From NCBI RefSeq assembly GCF_000621865.1, contig NZ_JHXE01000009.1:182185-246184 (forward strand): a DNA stretch of 64,000 bases. Direction: 5' to 3'. This DNA comes from Pseudobutyrivibrio sp. MD2005 (GTDB taxonomy: Bacteria; Bacillota; Clostridia; Lachnospirales; Lachnospiraceae). The notes below the pieces were generated by a model. The model was not told where the DNA came from and made no database searches. It saw only the letters and a program-made list of their open reading frames with translations. The translations under genes were made by a program, and so were the position numbers. Below, in pieces: positions 32,957-40,817 of the stretch (positions are counted from its first letter, which is position 1; each line of letters begins with the position of its first letter).

Positions 32957-34483
32957 ATGAGTAGTCAAACATTGAGAGAGGCAAGACAATATGAGGAGGT
33001 ATATGAGAAGCTGATACCAGCCGAGGAACGTCCTAAGTTTCACTTGTCTCCTAGAGTAGGATGGATGAATGACCCAAACGGATTCTGTATATATGGTGAT
33101 AAATATCATATGTTTTATCAGTATCATCCATATGATGCCCATTGGGGACCAATGCACTGGGGTCACGCAATAAGCTCGGATTTACTTCATTGGGAGTTCC
33201 TTCCAGCTGCTCTTGCCCCTGATGAGTTTTATGATAAGGACGGAGCATTTTCTGGAAGTGCAATCACACTTGAAGATGGAAGGCATTTACTTATCTACAC
33301 AGGCGTAATGAAGCGTACAGTTGAAAATGGACAGGTAAAAGAATTCCAGACACAGTGTATTGCTATTGGGGATGGCGTTGATTATGAAAAATATGATGCA
33401 AATCCTGTAATCAATTCAGACTTGATTCCTGAAGGTTCTAGCAAGACTGATTTCAGAGATCCAAAGATTTGGAAGAAAGATGACGGAAGCTACAGATGCT
33501 TAGTAGCAAACCGTGCTCCAGATGGCAGTGGACATTTACTTCTTTTCAAGAGTGATGATTGTATTCACTGGGATTTCGAAAAGATTTTTGCAAAGAACGA
33601 GCGCAGATATGGCCTTATGTGGGAGTGCCCAGATTTCTTTGAATTAGAAGGCAAGGGTGTTCTTTTAACAAGTCCACAGGATATGCTTCCTGAGGGATTT
33701 GAGTTCCACAATGGAAACGGAAATATTTGCATTATTGGTGATTATGATTCTGCTACAGACACATTCACTGAGGAAAAGGTTCAGGCTGTAGATTACGGAA
33801 TTGACTTTTATGCTATGCAGACTATCAAGACTTTGGATGGCAGACGTGTCATGATTGGATGGATGCAGAACTGGGATACATCAGGTGCTCATGATGGAAA
33901 AGAGCCTTGGTTTGGACAGATGTCTCTTCCAAGAGAGCTTTCTATCAAAGATGGCAGATTATGCCAGTGGCCAATCAAAGAGCTTGAGGATATGCGTTCA
34001 GGCAAGGTTGAGTGTAAGGATGCATTAGTTGCAGCAACACAGGATTTAAAAGCAAGCGATAGCGAGTCTATTCAAGGCGGAGTATCCTTTGACGGGGTGA
34101 AGGGTAGATGCGTTGATTTGGAACTTGAGGTTAAGCCAGCAAATCCAGATGATATGTATGATAGATTTGTAATATCTATTGCAGCTGATGAAAAGTATCA
34201 TACAGATATTGTCCTTAGACCAAAGGAAAATATTGCAAAGATTGACAGAAAGTTTTCTGGATCAAGACGTGCAATAGTTCACCAGAGACGTGCGCATATT
34301 CCATGGAATGGTGATTCTATCAAGGTTAGAATAGTATTAGACAGATACAGTATGGAAGTATTCTTTGAAGACGGCTTATATGTTATGACAGCATCACTTC
34401 CAACAGATGTATCATGTGATGGAATTTACTTTAACACTAATAAAGACGCTATTGTAAACATTGTAAAATACGATTTGCAGTAG
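32957..34483 (+). CDS. Intracellular GH32 beta-fructofuranosidase
   Basis: A 508-residue glycoside hydrolase family 32 enzyme, without signal peptide, that cleaves terminal beta-fructosyl bonds of imported sucrose or fructo-oligosaccharides. All three catalytic motifs are intact: Trp-Met-Asn-Asp39-Pro-Asn-Gly (nucleophile), Phe-Arg-Asp-Pro (transition-state stabiliser) and Glu-Cys-Pro (acid/base). The C-terminal 130 residues are the usual beta-sandwich. The start is ATG 32957, preceded by AAGGAAG; an in-frame ATG six codons earlier lacks a site. It closes the importer operon and is followed by a strong terminator. No sugar phosphotransferase is nearby, so the substrate is probably unphosphorylated. 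Confidence 0.93.
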   Translation: MSSQTLREARQYEEVYEKLIPAEERPKFHLSPRVGWMNDPNGFCIYGDKYHMFYQYHPYDAHWGPMHWGHAISSDLLHWEFLPAALAPDEFYDKDGAFSGSAITLEDGRHLLIYTGVMKRTVENGQVKEFQTQCIAIGDGVDYEKYDANPVINSDLIPEGSSKTDFRDPKIWKKDDGSYRCLVANRAPDGSGHLLLFKSDDCIHWDFEKIFAKNERRYGLMWECPDFFELEGKGVLLTSPQDMLPEGFEFHNGNGNICIIGDYDSATDTFTEEKVQAVDYGIDFYAMQTIKTLDGRRVMIGWMQNWDTSGAHDGKEPWFGQMSLPRELSIKDGRLCQWPIKELEDMRSGKVECKDALVAATQDLKASDSESIQGGVSFDGVKGRCVDLELEVKPANPDDMYDRFVISIAADEKYHTDIVLRPKENIAKIDRKFSGSRRAIVHQRRAHIPWNGDSIKVRIVLDRYSMEVFFEDGLYVMTASLPTDVSCDGIYFNTNKDAIVNIVKYDLQ

Positions 34484-34503
34484 TTAATAATGTGGATTAA
34501 ATT

Positions 34504-34547
34504 ATTGCCTCAGACGGACAAATGTCCGCCTGAGGCAAATTTTTTAT
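34504..34547 (+). terminator. Intrinsic terminator of the sugar ABC/GH32 operon
   Basis: TTGCCTCAGACGGACA pairs with TGTCCGCCTGAGGCAA (one mismatch) and is followed by ATTTTTTAT. Confidence 0.92.
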
Positions 34548-34676
34548 TGTAATGTTGGAGATTTTATAGTATAGTATCAAAGGTGATTGCTTTAGTTAGT
34601 TAAAGTGGTTGTTTTACTACTAATTTCAAGCTTTTGTGATATAATTTATCCGAAAAAAGTATTTGAGAGGTATCAC

Positions 34677-35996
34677 ATGGATCTTTTTGATTACATGAGA
34701 CAGGAAGCTAAGAAAAAAGAATCACCGCTTGCCGCACGCTTGCGTCCTACCACCTTGGATGAGGTTGTTGGTCAGCAGCACATTATTGGCAAGGACAAGC
34801 TTTTATATCGCGCCATTAAGGCAGATAAGCTTTCGTCTATTATATTTTATGGGCCACCTGGCACTGGCAAGACCACTCTTGCTCAGGTAATAGCCCACAC
34901 TACAGCAGCGGAATTTACATCTATAAATGCTACCACTTCTGGAAAGAAGGATATGGAAGCTGTGGTTGAGGCCGCAAAGCAAACGCTCGGTGCTTACGGC
35001 AAAAAGACCATTTTGTTTATAGATGAGATTCATAGATTCAACAAGGGGCAGCAGGATTATCTGCTTCCGTTTGTTGAAGATGGCACAATCATTTTGATTG
35101 GTGCCACCACTGAAAACCCATATTTTGAGGTTAACGGAGCTCTTCTTTCAAGGTCAATTATCTTTGAGCTTAAGCCGCTTGATACAGAAGATATCAAGAC
35201 TTTGATTATGCGAGCGCTGACAGATAGCGAAAAGGGCTTAGGAAGCTACGAGGCGGTCATTGAAGACGATGCTTTAGAGTTTCTTGCGGATATTGCAAAT
35301 GGCGATGCCAGAAGCGCTCTTACAGCTATTGAGCTTGGTGTTCTCACAACAGATAGAGCTGAAGATGGAAAAATTCATATTACAATAGATGTGGCCAGTG
35401 AATGTATTCAACGCAGGGTTATCAAGTACGATAAGGATGGCGATAATCATTATGACACGATTTCAGCCTTTATTAAGAGCATGAGAGGCTCTGATCCGGA
35501 TGCAGCTGTATATTATTTAGCTCGCATGTTATATGCCGGCGAGGATCCTAAATTCATCGCTAGACGTATTTGTATCTGCGCATCTGAGGATGTAGGTAAT
35601 GCTGATCCTATGGCGCTTGTTGTAGCGACAAATGCATTTCTTGCAGTTGAAAGAATAGGTATGCCGGAATCACGGATTATTTTATCTCACGCAGCCACAT
35701 ACGTAGCTTGTGCGCCAAAGTCTAATTCGGCCTACGGAGCCATAGACTTAGCTTTGGAAGAGGTGAAAAATAACACCACGCGACAAATACCTACTCACCT
35801 TCAGGATGCTCATTACAAATCAGCAGGAAAGCTTGGACATGGCATAGGCTACGAATATGCACACGATTTCCCAAATCATTTTTCGCATCAGAGATATTTA
35901 CCTGAAGGTTTGGAAATCGGTGATTTCTATAGACCAGGAAATTTGGGTTATGAACAAACGATAAATGCCTACTTAGATAAAATAAGAAATAGTTAA
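34677..35996 (+). CDS. rarA: Replication-associated recombination protein A (AAA+ ATPase)
   Basis: A 439-residue MgsA/WHIP-family clamp-loader-like ATPase that acts at stalled replication forks. Walker A is Gly-Pro-Pro-Gly-Thr-Gly-Lys-Thr-Thr and Walker B is Phe-Ile-Asp-Glu-Ile-His-Arg-Phe-Asn-Lys. The C-terminal half has the tetramerisation domain (His-Tyr-Asp-Thr-Ile-Ser-Ala-Phe-Ile-Lys-Ser...Arg-Gly-Ser-Asp-Pro-Asp-Ala). The start is ATG 34677, with GAGAGG 6 nt upstream; the open frame extends 24 codons further but without a ribosome site. It is probably monocistronic, followed by the dispersed repeat at 36000. Confidence 0.95.
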   Translation: MDLFDYMRQEAKKKESPLAARLRPTTLDEVVGQQHIIGKDKLLYRAIKADKLSSIIFYGPPGTGKTTLAQVIAHTTAAEFTSINATTSGKKDMEAVVEAAKQTLGAYGKKTILFIDEIHRFNKGQQDYLLPFVEDGTIILIGATTENPYFEVNGALLSRSIIFELKPLDTEDIKTLIMRALTDSEKGLGSYEAVIEDDALEFLADIANGDARSALTAIELGVLTTDRAEDGKIHITIDVASECIQRRVIKYDKDGDNHYDTISAFIKSMRGSDPDAAVYYLARMLYAGEDPKFIARRICICASEDVGNADPMALVVATNAFLAVERIGMPESRIILSHAATYVACAPKSNSAYGAIDLALEEVKNNTTRQIPTHLQDAHYKSAGKLGHGIGYEYAHDFPNHFSHQRYLPEGLEIGDFYRPGNLGYEQTINAYLDKIRNS

Positions 35997-35999
35997 AGG

Positions 36000-36046
36000 C
36001 TTCCCCCTATGAGAGAAGCTGTCAGCGCAGCTGACTGATGAGGGCA
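36000..36046 (-). repeat. Dispersed repeat copy downstream of rarA
   Basis: Reverse complement of the element in the clpB leader (17261-17311): AGCTGTCAGCGCAGCTGACT and GATGAGGGC are shared, with a GGCTTCCCC/GAGAGAAGC hairpin. It may work here as a terminator-like structure. Confidence 0.7.
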
Positions 36047-36074
36047 TTATAGGGCTAAAGAAAGGATCTACCAA

Positions 36075-37367
36075 ATGAAAAAGTACAGCGAAATGACACC
36101 AGAAGAATTAGCGGCAGAGAAGGAGTTGCTAAGAAAGGAATTTGTACAGTGGCAGGCTAAAGGCCTTAAGCTTGATATGAGCCGCGGTAAGCCTTCAGTA
36201 GAGCAGCTTGATTTATCTATGCCACTTTTTGATATTCTTGACGGCAAGTCACTCATGAAGTGCATGAATGGTGTTGAAACCAGAAACTACGGTCAGCTTG
36301 AGGGTATTGTTGAAGCACAGCATCTTATGGCAGAGATTATGGACTGTCAGCCAGAGCAGGTAATCGTATGTGGTAACTCATCACTTAATATCATGTTTGA
36401 TACTGTTGCAAGAGGATATATGTTTGGTTTTGATGGCTGTACACCATGGTGCAAGCTCGAGCGTGTAAAATGGTTATGCCCAGTTCCAGGTTATGATAGA
36501 CATTTTGCAATTACACAGCATTTCGGTTTTGAGATGATTAACATCCCTATGAATGAGGACGGTCCAGATATGGATGTTATCGAAGGCCTTGTAGCTGCAG
36601 ATGACACAATCAAGGGTATCTGGTGTGTTCCTAAGTACTCAAATCCACAGGGTATCGTATATTCGGATGAGGTTGTTCGCAGAATGGCAAACCTTAAGCC
36701 AGCTGCTAAGGATTTCAGAGTATTCTGGGATAACGCATATGCGGTACATCACCTTTACAAAGAGAAGAGCAAGATTTTAAATATTCTTCACGAGTGCGAA
36801 GAAGCAGACAATCCAAGCTTAGTATTTGAGTTTGCTTCAACATCAAAGATTACATTTGCTGGCGGCGGAATTGCAGCTATCGCATGTAACCACAAGAACC
36901 GTGAAGAGCTTAAGAAAACACTTACAGTTCAGACAATTGGTTTTGACAAGATTAACATGCTTCGCCACGCTAGATATTTCCAGGATGTTGAATCAGTTTC
37001 AAAGCACATGGAAAGACATGCAAAAATCCTTCGTCCTAAGTTTGAACTTGTAATCAAGACAATGGAACAGGATTTAACTGAGCCAGGATGTGGTTCATGG
37101 ATTTCACCAAAGGGCGGATATTTCATCACATTCCAGGCACCAAAGGGCACAGCTACACGTATCGTTGATTTAGCAGCTGAAGCAGGAGTTAAGCTTACAC
37201 CAGCAGGTGCTCCATTCCCATATCATATGGACCCTAACGATTCAATCATTCGTTTTGCTCCATCATTACCTCCAATTGAGGAATTGGAACAGGCGGCTAA
37301 GATATTTACAGTATGTGCAAGAATTGCATATGTTGAAAAGCTTATCAATATGAAGTCTGCAGAATAA
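36075..37367 (+). CDS. PLP-dependent aminotransferase (aspartate aminotransferase type Ic)
   Basis: A 430-residue fold-type I PLP enzyme of the Aminotran_MocR (PF12897) branch, whose characterised members transaminate aspartate. The PLP lysine lies in Ser-Thr-Ser-Lys-Ile-Thr-Phe-Ala-Gly-Gly-Gly; the cofactor-contact motif Trp-Asp-Asn-Ala-Tyr-Ala-Val-His-His and the Asn-Pro-Gln-Gly turn are upstream. The substrate-carboxylate Arg is in Ile-Ile-Arg-Phe-Ala-Pro-Ser near the end. AAAGGA precedes the ATG. It is monocistronic with its own terminator. Aspartate is the best guess at substrate, from family knowledge only. Confidence 0.9.
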   Translation: MKKYSEMTPEELAAEKELLRKEFVQWQAKGLKLDMSRGKPSVEQLDLSMPLFDILDGKSLMKCMNGVETRNYGQLEGIVEAQHLMAEIMDCQPEQVIVCGNSSLNIMFDTVARGYMFGFDGCTPWCKLERVKWLCPVPGYDRHFAITQHFGFEMINIPMNEDGPDMDVIEGLVAADDTIKGIWCVPKYSNPQGIVYSDEVVRRMANLKPAAKDFRVFWDNAYAVHHLYKEKSKILNILHECEEADNPSLVFEFASTSKITFAGGGIAAIACNHKNREELKKTLTVQTIGFDKINMLRHARYFQDVESVSKHMERHAKILRPKFELVIKTMEQDLTEPGCGSWISPKGGYFITFQAPKGTATRIVDLAAEAGVKLTPAGAPFPYHMDPNDSIIRFAPSLPPIEELEQAAKIFTVCARIAYVEKLINMKSAE

Positions 37368-37372
37368 TAATT

Positions 37373-37400
37373 AAAGGCACCCAAGCTTGGGTGCCTTTTG
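37373..37400 (+). terminator. Intrinsic terminator of the aminotransferase gene
   Basis: AAAGGCACCCAAGCTTGGGT is the first part of a perfect palindromic stem completed by GCCTTTT. Confidence 0.92.
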
Positions 37401-37468
37401 TAATGCTTGCGCATCCCCATCCAGATTTGGTGCAGACATTGCTATAAATAGAATTAGGATAATGTACA

Positions 37469-37519
37469 AAGAGGTTCTAAAATGTTACACTAAGCGTAAC
37501 GTTTAGAACTTCTTTTTTA
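37469..37519 (+). terminator. Terminator-like hairpin in the proC leader
   Basis: AAGAGGTTCTAAAATGTTAC pairs with GTAACGTTTAGAACTTCTT with few mismatches and runs into TTTTTT, only 20 bp before the proC start. Since it follows another complete terminator (37373-37400), it is probably an attenuator or start-adjacent structure of proC rather than a second terminator of the upstream gene. Confidence 0.65.
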
Positions 37520-37538
37520 GTTTATTGGAGGTAGCACA

Positions 37539-38333
37539 GTGAAGATAGGATTTATCGGTACAGGTAATATGGGCTCAGCTATGATGGGCGGAATTATTTC
37601 ATCTGGAATGGTAGCGGCAGAAGATGTTATGGCAAGTGATATTTTTCAGGCTGCCCTTGATAGAGTGAGCGAAGAATTTGATGTTAAGACAAGCACAAAT
37701 AATCGTGATGTTGTAGATTTTGCTGATGTAATTTTCTTGGCAGTAAAGCCACAGTTTTTAGCTCATGCAATTGATGGAATTAAGGATATGGATTATAGCA
37801 ATAAGCTTGTTGTAAGCATTGCAGCGGGCCAGTCTTTATCAAAGCTTGCAGAGCTTTTTGGCAAGGAGTTAAAGCTGATTCGTGTTATGCCAAATACTCC
37901 AGCTTTAGTTGGTGAAGGCATGAGTGCTCTCAGCCCTAACAATCTTGTTAGCGATGATGAAGCAAAGGATGTTCTTAAATTATTTGAATCCTTTGGAAAG
38001 GCTGAAATCATTCCTGAAAAATTACAGGATGCAGTTGTTGGCATCAGCGGATCTTCACCTGCATATGTATTTATGTTTATTGAAGCTCTTGCAGATGGTG
38101 CAGTTGCAGAGGGCATGCCTCGTTCACAGGCATACAAATTCGCAGCACAGGCAGTGCTTGGTTCTGCAAAAATGGTGCTTGAAACAGGAGAACATCCAGG
38201 CGTTCTTAAGGATCAGGTTTGCTCACCAGGCGGCACAACAATCGAAGCCGTTGCAACACTTGAGGCCCTCGGCTTCAGAAATGCCGTAATCGAAGCGGAG
38301 CGCGTCTGCATAGACAAATCCCGCCAGCTATAG
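37539..38333 (+). CDS. proC: Pyrroline-5-carboxylate reductase
   Basis: Last step of proline synthesis: reduces pyrroline-5-carboxylate with NAD(P)H. The 264-residue length is normal. The Rossmann motif Gly-Phe-Ile-Gly-Thr-Gly-Asn-Met-Gly is at the N-terminus, with Ala-Val-Lys-Pro-Gln and Met-Pro-Asn-Thr-Pro-Ala further on. The C-terminal signature is Gln-Val-Cys-Ser-Pro-Gly-Gly-Thr-Thr-Ile. The start is GTG, with GGAGG seven bases upstream. The stop lies inside a hairpin CGCCAGCT/AGCTGGCG (38322-38346). proA and proB are not nearby. Confidence 0.95.
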   Translation: MKIGFIGTGNMGSAMMGGIISSGMVAAEDVMASDIFQAALDRVSEEFDVKTSTNNRDVVDFADVIFLAVKPQFLAHAIDGIKDMDYSNKLVVSIAAGQSLSKLAELFGKELKLIRVMPNTPALVGEGMSALSPNNLVSDDEAKDVLKLFESFGKAEIIPEKLQDAVVGISGSSPAYVFMFIEALADGAVAEGMPRSQAYKFAAQAVLGSAKMVLETGEHPGVLKDQVCSPGGTTIEAVATLEALGFRNAVIEAERVCIDKSRQL

Positions 38334-38343
38334 AAAACAGCTG

Positions 38344-38950
38344 GCGCCCACAGTTAATATAAAGTGGGCCCGCCTCGCACATGCCCCCACCAGCCCTGCA
38401 AACATGGTGTGATTTTGCGAATATTGCTGTTTTTCTTATGGACCAAATTTATACATCGCGCATGTGTCTTGTTGCGGAATGCACTATTTGAAAAAATGTG
38501 TGGCTAGGGCGAACACCTTTTAACTACAAATATATTTTAAAAATCTTTGCAGTAACTTGGGCTCATATTACATTTGCTAAGAAAAATAACGAAACAGGTT
38601 TTGCATATATAGGTACCGTGCTCCATGCAACGTCCTGTTGCTTGCGCACTTGCGCCGACGTCCGTGTCGGCGCATACCTATATATTGCAAAACCTGTTTC
38701 TATTTTTCTAAGCGCATTCCAAAATCGCCCAAGTTATCTGCAAAAATTCTTTAAAATATATCCGCTAAAAACACCTAGTGTTCGCCCTTAGACATACATT
38801 TTTTCAAATTGTACAGGCCTGCAAAAGACACATGTAAATAAAGATGTATAAATGGTCCATTAGAAAAACGCAATATTCATGCAATACACCATGTTTGCAG
38901 GGCCGGTGGGGGCATGCGTGAGGCGGGCTGAAAAAATAGCTGTGGGCGGC
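38344..38950. repeat. Giant 607-bp fold-back element (inverted repeat) between proC and larE
   Basis: The left half (from 38344) is complementary to the right half (to 38950) along nearly its whole length. Examples: CCCTGCAAACATGGTGT (38394-38410) with ACACCATGTTTGCAGGG (38886-38902), AAACAGGTTTTGCA (38592-38605) with TGCAAAACCTGTTT (38686-38699), and GGCGAACAC with GTGTTCGCC. The apex splits into two small hairpins, GCAAC/GTTGC (38627-38641) and TGCGCCGAC/GTCGGCGCA (38651-38674), giving a rod with a branched head. It is non-coding as far as I can see; short open frames across it are by-products. It could be a structured RNA or a fold-back transposable element. Confidence 0.85.
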
Positions 38951-39027
38951 AGGCGGGCGCGATTGATTTTGGAGGCTATATTTGCTATTATCCTACTAAT
39001 TAGATAGGCAAAAGGAGTAGGTGTAGT

Positions 39028-39837
39028 ATGACGTTGGATGAAAAGTACGATGCACTTAAAGAGTATTTTAGGGGGCTTGGCAGCGTAGCCATTGCTTTTT
39101 CTAGTGGAGTGGATTCTACATTTTTGCTTTATGCTGCTCACGAGGCACTGGGGGATAAGGTTATTGCCGTGACTGCAGCTGCATGCTGGGTTCCGGCAAG
39201 GGAGTTGTCGGAGGCGAAGGAATTCTGTAGTAGACTTGGAGTCAAACACTTTATAGTGAGCGTGGATGAATCTGAAATAGATGGTTTTGTAGATAATCCA
39301 CCTGAGCGTTGTTATCTATGTAAAAAGGAAATCTTTTCAAGGTTATTGAAGCTTGCCGAAGAACAGGAAATAGACTATGTTGCAGAGGGCTCTAATCTGG
39401 ACGACAATGGGGATTATAGACCAGGACTTAGAGCCATAGCAGAATTAAAAGTAAAGAGTCCTCTTAGAGAAGTGGGGTTCACTAAGGCAGAGATACGTGA
39501 GCTTTCAAGGAAACATGGATTGCCTACAGCATCAAAACCATCCTTTGCATGTCTTGCCAGCAGATTTGCCTATGGTGAGACTATCACTAAAGAAAAGCTG
39601 AAAATGGTAGAGGAAGCAGAGCAGCTTCTTATGGATGAAGGCTTCACTCAGTTTAGAGTTCGCATCCATGGTGATGATTTGGCAAGAATCGAACTGCTGC
39701 CAGAGGAAATGGGGCGTATGCTGGAGGAAGAATTGAGACTTCGTATATACGATAAGCTGAAATCCTTTGGCTTCACATATATCTCACTGGATTTAAGGGG
39801 ATATCGAATGGGAAGCATGAACGAAAAAATACTTTAA
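39028..39837 (+). CDS. larE: LarE-like ATP-dependent sulfur transferase
   Basis: A 269-residue PP-loop protein. In LarE the enzyme adenylates the pyridinium dicarboxylate precursor and donates sulfur from its own cysteine to build the nickel-pincer cofactor of lactate racemase. The PP-loop is Ser-Ser-Gly-Val-Asp-Ser-Thr (25-31; first Gly of the usual SGGxDS changed to Ser). Cys175 in Phe-Ala-Cys-Leu-Ala-Ser-Arg matches the sacrificial cysteine position, and Cys95-x2-Cys98 is also present. Neither larA, larB nor larC is in the window, so the acceptor is open. The alsD gene follows 20 nt after. AAAGGAG lies about 10 nt before the ATG. Confidence 0.82.
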   Translation: MTLDEKYDALKEYFRGLGSVAIAFSSGVDSTFLLYAAHEALGDKVIAVTAAACWVPARELSEAKEFCSRLGVKHFIVSVDESEIDGFVDNPPERCYLCKKEIFSRLLKLAEEQEIDYVAEGSNLDDNGDYRPGLRAIAELKVKSPLREVGFTKAEIRELSRKHGLPTASKPSFACLASRFAYGETITKEKLKMVEEAEQLLMDEGFTQFRVRIHGDDLARIELLPEEMGRMLEEELRLRIYDKLKSFGFTYISLDLRGYRMGSMNEKIL

Positions 39838-39857
39838 TATGAAAGGCGGGGGGCAAA

Positions 39858-40580
39858 ATGAAAATGTTTCAGGTTTCGACGCTGCAGGCGTTGATGCTAG
39901 GGTATTCTAGAGCTGTTATACCGGTATCAGAGTTGCTTAAGCATGGGGATATTGGAATTGGAACATTCACAGATGTGGATGGAGAAATGATTGTTTTAGA
40001 TGGTACATGCTACAGAGCTATGGAAAAGGGGGATGTTGTCACTGCAGAACCGGATAGGGGCGTTCCTTTCTCAACTGTCTGTGTAATGGAAGAAAGCACA
40101 CCTATAGAATTTGGGCAGATAAATAACATAGATGATTTAAAGACAGAATTAAATAATATCATTGATGCTCATTTTGGTTTGAACAGTATGCACATAGCTC
40201 GTATAGATGGTAAATTCGAGCTGGTAGATGCCAGGTCAGAATCCGGTTACAAATCTGTTCATGTTGATTTGAAAACAATACTTGGTAAAACCCAAAGAGC
40301 GTTTAAGTTTGAAAAAGTGGCCGGTACCCTTGTATGCGTATATTTTCCGGATTATATGGATGGAATAAATGCCGCAGGCTGGCATTTGCATTTTCTATCA
40401 GATGATAAAAAGCATGGTGGACATGTGTTTAATATAGTTATGAATTCAGGAAAAGGATGTATATCCAAAATAAATTCACTTGAATTAAAGCTGCCGGATG
40501 AACCTGTTTTTGATACCTTTGCCTTGAAGCAGGCATCAAAGGAGGAATTAAAATCAGTAGAGCAGGGAAAAGGCACTTGA
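39858..40580 (+). CDS. alsD: Alpha-acetolactate decarboxylase
   Basis: A 240-residue zinc enzyme that converts acetolactate to acetoin, diverting pyruvate-derived carbon or removing excess acetolactate. The zinc site is visible as Gly-Trp-His-Leu-His-Phe-Leu-Ser-Asp-Asp followed by His-Gly-Gly-His. The N-terminal Phe-Gln-Val-Ser-Thr-Leu-Gln-Ala-Leu is the family start. It is probably co-transcribed with larE, and its stop codon overlaps the -35 hexamer of the next promoter (asn leader). No alsS is visible nearby. Confidence 0.93.
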   Translation: MKMFQVSTLQALMLGYSRAVIPVSELLKHGDIGIGTFTDVDGEMIVLDGTCYRAMEKGDVVTAEPDRGVPFSTVCVMEESTPIEFGQINNIDDLKTELNNIIDAHFGLNSMHIARIDGKFELVDARSESGYKSVHVDLKTILGKTQRAFKFEKVAGTLVCVYFPDYMDGINAAGWHLHFLSDDKKHGGHVFNIVMNSGKGCISKINSLELKLPDEPVFDTFALKQASKEELKSVEQGKGT

Positions 40581-40605
40581 CAGGACATACATAAATAATT
40601 ATACT
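40577..40605 (+). promoter_or_regulatory. Strong promoter of the asn leader-asnS-asnA unit
   Basis: TTGACA (40577-40582), exactly 17 bp, TATACT (40600-40605): one mismatch to the full sigma-A consensus. The start point should be near 40612. Confidence 0.85.
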
Positions 40606-40632
40606 TTACTCAAATAAAGTAAGGAGACAATC

Positions 40633-40707
40633 ATGGCATTTACATCTATGCTTAATAATCTCAATAACAATAATAATAATTCCGTGAATAATAATCAGGG
40701 GATTTAA
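40633..40707 (+). CDS. Asparagine-rich leader peptide (24 aa) of asnS-asnA
   Basis: A 24-codon open frame with a good ribosome site (AAGGAG, 6 nt before the ATG). Eleven of 24 codons are Asn: two, then six in a row, then three, ending at 40695, followed by Gln-Gly-Ile-stop. It lies directly between a strong promoter and the asparaginyl-tRNA synthetase gene. The composition, position and downstream alternative hairpins are those of a classical amino-acid attenuation leader (as trpL or hisL), here sensing charged tRNA-Asn. A low-complexity frame by chance is the alternative, but promoter, ribosome site and terminator all fit. Confidence 0.85.
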   Translation: MAFTSMLNNLNNNNNNSVNNNQGI

Positions 40708-40717
40708 TTTTATTGCG

Positions 40718-40796
40718 TTGATGAGATTAATGGTTGTTTCAAATAGTTAGAATTAGTAAGCCTCATCAAGCGGTAGTTTGATGGGGCTTGTTTATT
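40718..40796 (+). promoter_or_regulatory. Asn attenuator: antiterminator versus terminator
   Basis: The terminator stem AAGCCTCATCAA (40758-40769) pairs with TTGATGGGGCTT (40778-40789), one G-U pair, followed by GTTTATTG. The same CTCATCAA (40762-40769) can instead pair with TTGATGAG (40718-40725). A ribosome finishing the leader at 40705-40707 would cover about up to 40720 and block the second pairing, so termination follows. A ribosome stalled at the Asn codons leaves 40718-40725 free, so the antiterminator forms and asnS is read. Confidence 0.82.
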
Positions 40797-40817
40797 GTCA
40801 CTTTAAGGAGAAAAGAT

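Noticed and set aside
38498..39249. Open frames of about 100 and 130 codons in the proC-larE gap
   Set aside because: They run across the fold-back element or the larE start on the opposite strand, lack ribosome sites and have no recognisable composition.
40738..40817. T-box leader of asnS
   Set aside because: No T-box AGGGTGG(N)ACC sequence or specifier-loop structure is visible; the region is explained by the Asn leader and its terminator.
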